This document shows positions 5,680-10,296 of a DNA stretch of 10,296 nucleotides, piece after piece. Positions within the stretch are counted from its first letter, which is position 1, and the number at the start of each line of letters is the position of its first letter. Under the pieces are notes generated by a model. The model was not told the DNA's origin. It worked only from the letters and a program-made list of their open reading frames with translations, and did no database searches. The position numbers and the translations under genes were made by a program. The stretch is from an uncultured Oscillospiraceae bacterium (GTDB lineage Bacteria > Bacillota > Clostridia > Oscillospirales > Ruminococcaceae): the NCBI GenBank assembly GCA_934456315.1, contig CAKSHG010000064.1, positions 1 to 10,296 on the forward strand. Reading direction: 5' to 3'.

Positions 5680-6846
5680 TCATTCGTTGATTATCGCGGG
5701 CTTCGCCGTAAAATCCGACCCGCAGGGCAGCGGCTTTTCCAGAGCCAGTGCCCAGATGTCCCGGCAGCGCGCCTGGAAGGCTCCCGACCTGTGCGCCTCA
5801 AAGGAGGTGTCCATCAGCGCCCGAAGTGAGGTATCCATCGGGAGAGTGCAGCCGGCGTTTTTAGCGGCGGAGAGCACCTCCCGCCCGCGGGAGTTCATGC
5901 CCAGAATGCGGATATACCCGTCCGGCTCGTGGAGCATTTTCTTGTCAACGCCGAGGAACGCGCACAGCACTGCCCGGCGTATCCGCGCGAGGGTGTAGCG
6001 CTTGGTCTTGGTGAGGAAGTACAGCTCGTCAAGGCTGCAAGCCTTGCGGACCGCTTTGTAGAGCCGTTCGCCGAGTCCCTGCGCCGCGTCGTAGACCTGC
6101 TCGAATTCCTCCGGCTTCATCATGCGGAGCTTCGCGAGTATCGCGGGCTCCAGGCGCCTTATGTCGGCGGCGGGGGAGTCCAGCAGCGGCGCGGAGGCGC
6201 TGTAGTCCTCTCCGGCGAGTATCTTCTTCCTGACAGCCGAAGCGCTTAGGAATCCCTGCTCGACGCTGTCGCTGTCGTGCGCCGCGCCCTGGCGCTGTAT
6301 CGTCATGGGCTGGATATTGCTGCCGATGTCGTCGAGCGCCTTGATGTACTCGACGGCGAGGGTGTTGTTTGGGGAGCTTATCGTTTCGTACACGTCCGGA
6401 GTGTAGAACTTGTTGACTGCCTCGGCGAGGGCAGCGGGGTAGCTTTTCCCGCCGGACATGAGCAGCTGGAAGTAATCGGAATGCACCGCGTATTCCACTG
6501 CCCCGGCTGCCTCGCGCAGCGCGGGAATGCTCCCGCATTCACTGCCGAAGCTAAGCGTATCCACGCACCGTAGCGCGGAGATTATCCCCACCGCGCCGCG
6601 CGCGAAGCCCTCGGCGGCGCACAGGCTGTATTTCACCGGAAGCTCGATGACGAGGTCGGCGCCGTTTTCCAGGGCGGTGCGCGCCCTGGCGAACTTGTCG
6701 GCTATCGCGAGGTCGCCGCGCTGGGTGAAATCCCCGCTCATTACGGCGACGATGTGGGTCGCGCCCGCCGCGCGGGTCTGTTCGAGCTGGTATTTATGCC
6801 CGTTGTGGAACGGGTTGTATTCGCAGATTACTGCTGCTGTTTTCAT
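5680..6846 (-). CDS. tmcAL: tRNA(Met) cytidine acetate ligase
   Basis: A 388-residue enzyme of the TmcAL (YlbM) family. It activates acetate with ATP to acetyl-adenylate and transfers the acetyl group to the wobble cytidine (C34) of elongator tRNA-Met. The N-terminal nucleotidyltransferase-type fold begins EYNPFHNGH, with the HxGH nucleotide-binding motif at 14-17. It is followed by SGDFTQRGD (37-45), GADLVIELP (62-70), SFGSE (99-103), SPNNTLAVEY (158-167) and SASAVR (201-206), all typical of the family. The length is close to the B. subtilis enzyme. The ATG at 6846 follows an AAAGGGGG ribosome binding site about 8 nt upstream. The gene has its own promoter, divergent from acetate kinase, and probably leads a tmcAL-murL-murD transcript. 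The acetate kinase neighbour fits an enzyme that uses free acetate. Confidence 0.9.
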   Translation of the reverse strand: MKTAAVICEYNPFHNGHKYQLEQTRAAGATHIVAVMSGDFTQRGDLAIADKFARARTALENGADLVIELPVKYSLCAAEGFARGAVGIISALRCVDTLSFGSECGSIPALREAAGAVEYAVHSDYFQLLMSGGKSYPAALAEAVNKFYTPDVYETISSPNNTLAVEYIKALDDIGSNIQPMTIQRQGAAHDSDSVEQGFLSASAVRKKILAGEDYSASAPLLDSPAADIRRLEPAILAKLRMMKPEEFEQVYDAAQGLGERLYKAVRKACSLDELYFLTKTKRYTLARIRRAVLCAFLGVDKKMLHEPDGYIRILGMNSRGREVLSAAKNAGCTLPMDTSLRALMDTSFEAHRSGAFQARCRDIWALALEKPLPCGSDFTAKPAIINE

Positions 6847-6896
6847 AAAATTGCCCCCTTTCAGGGTCGTCCGTGGTCGTTGCTGTTCTTCCTTTT

Positions 6897-6925
6897 ATTT
6901 TACACCAAAACCCGCTATAAATCAA
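6897..6925 (-). promoter_or_regulatory. Sigma-A promoter for tmcAL-murL-murD
   Basis: On the reverse strand TTGATT (plus 6920-6925) and TAAAAT (6897-6902) are separated by 17 nt. The start point would be near 6890, giving a leader of about 44 nt. Its -35 lies only 18 bp from the -35 of the ackA promoter. Confidence 0.65.
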
Positions 6926-6943
6926 TAATTTTTCAAAAAAGAC

Positions 6944-6972
6944 TTGATTTTTTTAGCGGAAAGTACTACAAT
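6944..6972 (+). promoter_or_regulatory. Sigma-A promoter for acetate kinase
   Basis: TTGATT (6944-6949), a 17-nt spacer and TACAAT (6967-6972), in an AT-rich tract. The start would be near 6979, giving a leader of about 70 nt that is rich in T and has no obvious stable stem. Confidence 0.7.
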
Positions 6973-6981
6973 AGTATTGTA
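6967..6981. promoter_or_regulatory. Palindrome over the ackA -10 and start site
   Basis: TACAAT-AGT-ATTGTA is a perfect 6-bp inverted repeat with a 3-nt centre. It covers the -10 hexamer and the expected transcription start, a typical position for a repressor operator. It could also be chance in AT-rich DNA. Confidence 0.35.
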
Positions 6982-7048
6982 TTTGAGCAAAATCTCTGTT
7001 ATTCTCTGATTTTGTGATTTTTTATTTCACCTGAAAGGATTTATTAAC

Positions 7049-8251
7049 ATGAAGATTCTTGTAATCAACGCCGGCAGTTCCTCGCTGAAGTATCAGCTCA
7101 TCAACATGGAGGACGAGAGCGTTATCGCCAAGGGCAACTGCGACCGTATCGGCATCGACGGCCACATCAAGCACACAACATTCGACGGCAGGGTAGTCGA
7201 GGCTGACTGCAAGTTCCCGACCCACACCGAGGCTTTCGAAAAGCTCGTTGAGGTGCTCACCAGCGGCGAGGGCAAGGTAATAGACAGCATGAGCGAGATA
7301 TCCGCCGTAGGCCACAGAATAGTACAGGGCGCCGAGGTATTCAGCAAGACCACTCTCGTTACCGACGAAGTTATCCAGCAGATAGACGACCTGTCCGAGC
7401 TTGCACCGGTACATAACCACCCCCACGCTCTGGCGCTCAGAGCCTGCAAGAAAGTCATTCCCGCGACCACTCCGCAGGTAGTCGTATTCGATACCGCGTT
7501 CCATTCCACCATGCCGGAGAAGGCATTCATGTACGGTCTGCCCTATGAGTGCTACGATAAGCTGCATGTAAGAAAGTACGGCTTCCACGGCACTTCCCAC
7601 AGATTCGTTTCCCAGGCGCTCGCAGACGCAATGGGCAAGGATATCAGGGACCTCAAGATAGTATCCTGCCACCTCGGCAACGGTTCTTCCATCACCGCTA
7701 TTGAGGGCGGCAAGTCCATCGACACCTCCATGGGATTCACTCCGCTGGACGGCGTTATCATGGGCACACGCTGCGGCAGCGTTGACCCCTCCGCAGTTAC
7801 GTTCGTTGCTAACAAGCTGGGACTTTCACCCAACGAGATGAGCGACTACATGAACAAGAAGTCCGGCTTCCTCGGTATCTCCGGTATCTCCTCCGATAAC
7901 CGCGATATCACAAGCGCGGCAGAGCACGGCGACCACAAGGCGCAGCTCGCAGGCGAGATGCTCCGCTATGAGATAAAGAAGTTCATCGGCTCCTACGCTG
8001 CCATCATGAACGGTCTGGACGCTGTTATCTTCACCGGCGGTATCGGTGAGAACTCCGACGACGTTCGCGCTGACGTATGCCACAACATGGAGTACCTCGG
8101 TATCAAGCTCGACGATTCCGTTAACCACGGCCTGCGTGGCAAGCTCCAGAAGATCTCCGCTCCCGACAGCAAGGTAGAGGTATGGGTAGTTCCCACCAAC
8201 GAGGAGCTGCTTATCGCACGCGACACCCGCGACCTGGTCGGCAATCTTTGA
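7049..8251 (+). CDS. ackA: Acetate kinase
   Basis: A 400-residue enzyme, the usual family length. It interconverts acetyl phosphate plus ADP with acetate plus ATP in the cytoplasm and is the ATP-yielding step of acetate fermentation. The family residues are present: Asn7 in NAGSSSLKYQ, Arg90 in GHRIVQGA, Asp148 in FDTAFH, His180 in YGFHGTSH, HLGNGSS (208-214), Arg241 in GTRCGSVDPS, FTGGIGENS (328-336) and Glu385 in PTNEELLIARDT. The ATG at 7049 follows GAAAGGA (7033-7039) by 9 nt. Codon choice differs from its neighbours, with many GGC, ATC and GTT/GTA codons and few ATA and GCG, as expected of a highly expressed gene. The usual partner phosphotransacetylase (pta) is not next to it, so acetyl phosphate must be made elsewhere. 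It is divergent from tmcAL and followed by a hairpin. Confidence 0.97.
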   Translation: MKILVINAGSSSLKYQLINMEDESVIAKGNCDRIGIDGHIKHTTFDGRVVEADCKFPTHTEAFEKLVEVLTSGEGKVIDSMSEISAVGHRIVQGAEVFSKTTLVTDEVIQQIDDLSELAPVHNHPHALALRACKKVIPATTPQVVVFDTAFHSTMPEKAFMYGLPYECYDKLHVRKYGFHGTSHRFVSQALADAMGKDIRDLKIVSCHLGNGSSITAIEGGKSIDTSMGFTPLDGVIMGTRCGSVDPSAVTFVANKLGLSPNEMSDYMNKKSGFLGISGISSDNRDITSAAEHGDHKAQLAGEMLRYEIKKFIGSYAAIMNGLDAVIFTGGIGENSDDVRADVCHNMEYLGIKLDDSVNHGLRGKLQKISAPDSKVEVWVVPTNEELLIARDTRDLVGNL

Positions 8252-8272
8252 TTTTACACTAATGCAAACGAG

Positions 8273-8299
8273 ATCCGCAGCCGAATGACTGCGGATTTT
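8273..8299 (+). terminator. Intrinsic terminator or attenuator after ackA
   Basis: ATCCGCAG (8273-8280) pairs with CTGCGGAT (8289-8296) around an 8-nt loop, followed by a short T run (8296-8299). The run is brief and the next ribosome binding site starts only a few bases later. Partial read-through into the following genes is therefore plausible, since no strong separate promoter is visible in the gap. Confidence 0.65.
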
Positions 8300-8319
8300 C
8301 TGTATCGGGAGGTGACGCC

Positions 8320-8958
8320 GTGAGGTCGTTCTACATTATACTGCTCGGGCTTTCCGGGGGATATCTGCTGTTGCAGCTCGCGGTGTACCTGCTGTTCGGG
8401 CGGGCTCTATTCCCGAACGCCGGAGAGCTTTTCGAGCACAAAAGGAGCCGCGCCGAGTGGCAGACGGTTTTCCCGAAGAATCTGCTGCGGCTCATCGTGT
8501 TTGTATTTGTGACGTCGCTCATCGGTCTGCTGCTGGACCTGGCGGGCGCGGTAAGCTGGCTGGGACTTCCGCTTGCGGCGGCGGGCGGGCTGGGGTTCAA
8601 TTTTCTGCTTAGCACGGTGCTTTCGCCGCTGTACCTTAAGTTACACAAGCAGGGCGAGCCTACGGAAAAGGAGCTCGAGAACATGGACGGGGTAGTCACC
8701 GAGGAGATATCCCCGGATATGTACGGCGAAATAAAGGTGTTGCGTGGCGGGAAGCCGTATTATTTCCGGGCGGTTTCGGCGAACGGGAGAACGCTCCCGG
8801 AGGGCACGGAGGTAATAGTAATCTACAGCGAGGACAGCGCGTGCTTTGTGGAATCCAGGGAACGGTTCTTTGACGTGCTTTTCGAGGAGGATACGGGCGC
8901 AGCGCAGCCGCCGGAAGCTCCGGTAAAGCGGACGGACGACGATACATGGAGGGCGTAG
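8320..8958 (+). CDS. NfeD-like membrane protein with C-terminal OB-fold
   Basis: A 212-residue protein starting at GTG, with a strong GGGAGGTGA site (8307-8315) in front. There are three hydrophobic membrane segments, at about 4-27, 55-75 and 80-106. A soluble domain at about 119-178 follows (DGVVTEEISPDMYGEIKV, then EGTEVIVIY), with the short beta-strand and Gly pattern of the NfeD/YqiJ OB-fold. The tail is acidic and proline-containing. NfeD-like proteins usually work with flotillin/SPFH membrane proteins or proteases in membrane-domain organisation. No such partner is in the window. Its stop is followed after one base by the ATG of the HAD gene, so the two are co-transcribed. The family call rests on topology and the OB-like pattern, so it is moderately sure. 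Confidence 0.65.
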   Translation: MRSFYIILLGLSGGYLLLQLAVYLLFGRALFPNAGELFEHKRSRAEWQTVFPKNLLRLIVFVFVTSLIGLLLDLAGAVSWLGLPLAAAGGLGFNFLLSTVLSPLYLKLHKQGEPTEKELENMDGVVTEEISPDMYGEIKVLRGGKPYYFRAVSANGRTLPEGTEVIVIYSEDSACFVESRERFFDVLFEEDTGAAQPPEAPVKRTDDDTWRA

Positions 8959-8959
8959 A

Positions 8960-9658
8960 ATGAACGTGATAGTATTCGACATCGGCGGCACGCTGATGGA
9001 GTATGTTAACATGCCGAATGTGTGGATGGATTACTACGACAGCGCATTCCGGCATGTGCGGGAGAAGCTGGGACTTCCACTGACGGACGAGCAGCTTGCC
9101 AGGTCTATCGAGGCACTGAAGCAGTACAATCCCCGGGTGAAGTACCGCGAGAGGGACTACACGCCGGAGCAGATATTCGGCGACGCAGCGGCGGGCTGGG
9201 ATTTTCCGTATTCGCTTCCGGAGGTGATAAGCGCGTTTTTCGAGGACATGAAGCTTACTCCGCTCATCTACCCGGAAACAATTCCGGTGCTCGGGAAGCT
9301 TCGCTCGGCGGGCTGGAAAATAGCAACGCTGACTGACGTCGCAACTGGAATGCCGGACGAGCTGCACAAAAGCTACTTTCCGGAGCTGATGCCGTATTTT
9401 GACATGTATGTATCCTCGCAGAGCTGCGGATTCCGCAAGCCGAATCCGGAGGGAGTGCGGCAGATAGCGGAGCATTTCGGTGCTGACGAGAAGAGCTTCA
9501 TATTCGCAGGCGACGAGCCCAAGGACATCAAAACGGCGCAGAATGTGGGCTGCCGCTCGGTGCTCATCGACCGGAAGGGCAGGGGGCTTGAGCTTGGTCA
9601 GGACTACACGATAACGACGCTCGACGGGCTTCTGCCGATATGCGGAGCAACATCATGA
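8960..9658 (+). CDS. HAD-superfamily hydrolase with DxG first motif
   Basis: A 232-residue cytoplasmic protein of the HAD phosphatase superfamily. Motif I is FDIGGT with the nucleophile Asp7, but the second Asp of the usual DxD is Gly9. Motif II is in IATLTD (Thr125), motif III is Lys160 in GFRKPNP, and motif IV is AGDEPKD (Asp185 and Asp189). A helical cap of about 90 residues lies between motifs I and II, as in subclass C1 enzymes. Loss of the general acid/base Asp suggests weakened or altered phosphatase chemistry, although FDxGGTL variants do occur in annotated HAD proteins. The start is supported by GGAGGG at 8948-8953. It is one base downstream of the NfeD-like gene and overlaps the next gene by ATGA. 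The substrate is unknown. Confidence 0.85.
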   Translation: MNVIVFDIGGTLMEYVNMPNVWMDYYDSAFRHVREKLGLPLTDEQLARSIEALKQYNPRVKYRERDYTPEQIFGDAAAGWDFPYSLPEVISAFFEDMKLTPLIYPETIPVLGKLRSAGWKIATLTDVATGMPDELHKSYFPELMPYFDMYVSSQSCGFRKPNPEGVRQIAEHFGADEKSFIFAGDEPKDIKTAQNVGCRSVLIDRKGRGLELGQDYTITTLDGLLPICGATS

Positions 9659-9966
9659 CGGGACGTAAGAAAGCGCTGCTGATAACTGGCGTAATAGCAG
9701 CGGCTGTGTGTATTTCCGCAGTGTGCGTACATCTGTGGTATGAGAGCCTTAAAACTGCGGAGCCGATTGCCAACGGCTGGAAGATAAACGGCGCGGAGTA
9801 TGTCTACGCCGATTACAGTGAGATAGAACCGTACAAGGAAACTTACACGCTGATCTGCCGTTCTGTGGACGGGAACGTTGACTTCTATGAGATAGCGGAA
9901 TATCCCGGGCGCGAATATATCGTAGAGAGGGTATTCTACGAAGCCGAGATCCTGAAAAGAAAATAA
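9655..9966 (+). CDS. Small single-pass membrane protein of unknown function
   Basis: A 103-residue protein from the ATG at 9655, which overlaps the HAD stop as ATGA and is preceded by GGAG (9644-9647) at 7 nt. An ATG at 9640 would add five residues but has no ribosome binding site. Basic residues at the N-terminus (TGRKK) are followed by one hydrophobic segment (about 7-24, LLITGVIAAAVCISAVCV). The remaining 75 residues are polar and Tyr/Glu-rich and would face outside, including NGWKINGAEYVYADYSEIEPY. It could be a membrane anchor or an uncleaved signal; there is no clear lipobox Cys. I do not recognise the family. It is the last gene of the NfeD-like/HAD set and ends 3 nt before a strong hairpin. 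Confidence 0.75.
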   Translation: MTGRKKALLITGVIAAAVCISAVCVHLWYESLKTAEPIANGWKINGAEYVYADYSEIEPYKETYTLICRSVDGNVDFYEIAEYPGREYIVERVFYEAEILKRK

Positions 9967-9969
9967 AAG

Positions 9970-9991
9970 CGGGAGGGCGCTGACCCTCCCG
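9970..9991 (+). terminator. GC-rich hairpin ending the NfeD-HAD-small protein operon
   Basis: CGGGAGGG (9970-9977) and CCCTCCCG (9984-9991) form a perfect 8-bp stem with a 6-nt loop, starting 3 nt after the stop codon. There is no U run after it, so it is either a factor-assisted or a U-less terminator. Confidence 0.6.
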
Positions 9992-9992
9992 T

Positions 9993-10087
9993 CAGACCGT
10001 CGAAAACAGAGCCGCCTTAACACAAAGATCCTGTCATTACGACAGGCTGCAGACCGTCGGAAAAGTCCCGCTGGGACTTTTCCGACG
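9993..10087. repeat. Cluster of direct and inverted repeats
   Basis: CAGACCGTCG occurs at 9993-10002 and again at 10050-10059. Between them CCTGTC/GACAGG (10030-10035 and 10041-10046) forms a hairpin with a 5-nt loop. The second direct repeat runs into a perfect 15-bp inverted repeat, CGTCGGAAAAGTCCC (10055-10069) and GGGACTTTTCCGACG (10073-10087), with a 3-nt loop. The arrangement looks like a mobile or dispersed extragenic repeat, not a simple terminator. Confidence 0.6.
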
Positions 10088-10296
10088 AACATCCGCGCCG
10101 CGCGCACGGTTTGTCGGCTTTGCCGTTCTCATCAATCAACATTCCGAGCGCGAGCGAAACGTCAAGACAGCTGACATTGGTGAGTTCGGTGTAGTTTTTG
10201 TTATGGGAACCTCTAAAAACCGGTTTGAAAAGGGAAAATGTGTAGAGTGCGCCGAATGCGATGAAAGCCGACGAAGTAAGGCTGTATGCCTTACGA
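10017..10296 (-). pseudogene. Open frame running off the right edge: gene remnant or repeat
   Basis: The reverse strand is open for 92 codons from the window edge to a TAA at 10017-10019. The first part reads plausibly as protein: a hydrophobic stretch AFIAFGALYTFSLF, then NKNYTELTNVSCLDVSLALG and MLIDENGKADKP. The last 30 residues are low in quality and run through the inverted repeats at 10030-10087. The opposite strand is also open from an ATG at 10203 to the edge (starting MGTSKNRFEKGKCVECAEC), with no ribosome binding site. I recognise neither frame. A truncated gene end altered by repeat insertion, or a dispersed repeat with open frames by chance, are both possible. Apart from the repeats, no other feature is seen in 10088-10296. 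Confidence 0.3.

Noticed and set aside
6982..7048. Possible riboswitch in the ackA leader
   Set aside because: The leader is about 70 nt, T-rich, and shows no paired stems or terminator/antiterminator alternatives.
9604..10107. 167-codon minus-strand frame across the small membrane protein and the repeat cluster
   Set aside because: It is antisense to a gene with a coupled start and runs through hairpins. The translation looks like shadow sequence.
10088..10296. Possible tRNA or attachment site near the right-edge repeats
   Set aside because: No tRNA-like cloverleaf or TTCGA-type T-loop with matching stems was found, and no integrase is present.

Overview
The window looks like chromosome from a moderately GC-rich Clostridia, most likely Oscillospiraceae/Ruminococcaceae. 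This rests on consensus sigma-A promoters (TTGACA-N17-TATAAT), strong GGAGG-type ribosome binding sites, a GAF-domain protein of the type common in Ruminococcus signalling proteins, and protein families typical of gut or rumen Clostridia. No taxonomic search was possible. I see no tRNA, rRNA, CRISPR array, transposase or phage gene.

Left part (1-2926). The 5' part of a GAF-domain signalling protein runs off the left edge on the minus strand. It diverges from a two-gene plus-strand operon, a MarR-family regulator followed by citrate synthase. Both divergent promoters are perfect sigma-A consensus. The marR promoter is flanked by two copies of a 10-bp box that look like its own operators. A 105-bp near-palindromic element and a second GC-rich hairpin lie between citrate synthase and the convergent operon.

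Middle (2927-6846, minus strand). Three genes run in one direction: tmcAL (tRNA-Met cytidine acetate ligase), a MurL-type UDP-MurNAc-L-Ala-L-Glu epimerase, and a MurD-family ligase. The murL stop and murD start share one base (TAATG). This pair suggests the glutamate-racemase-independent route to D-Glu in peptidoglycan: the MurD-like enzyme adds L-Glu and MurL epimerises it on the nucleotide precursor. The MurD copy has an altered DSKATN motif. This is the most interesting system in the window.

Right part (6847-10296). Acetate kinase (ackA) is transcribed divergently from tmcAL, with the two promoters back to back and mirror-like sequence elements. Both enzymes use acetate and ATP. Downstream of ackA, after a short hairpin, a tight three-gene set encodes an NfeD-like membrane protein, a HAD hydrolase with an atypical DxG nucleophile motif, and a small single-pass membrane protein of unknown function. 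The last 330 bases hold a hairpin terminator, a cluster of inverted and direct repeats, and an open frame running off the right edge that may be a gene remnant or part of a dispersed repeat.
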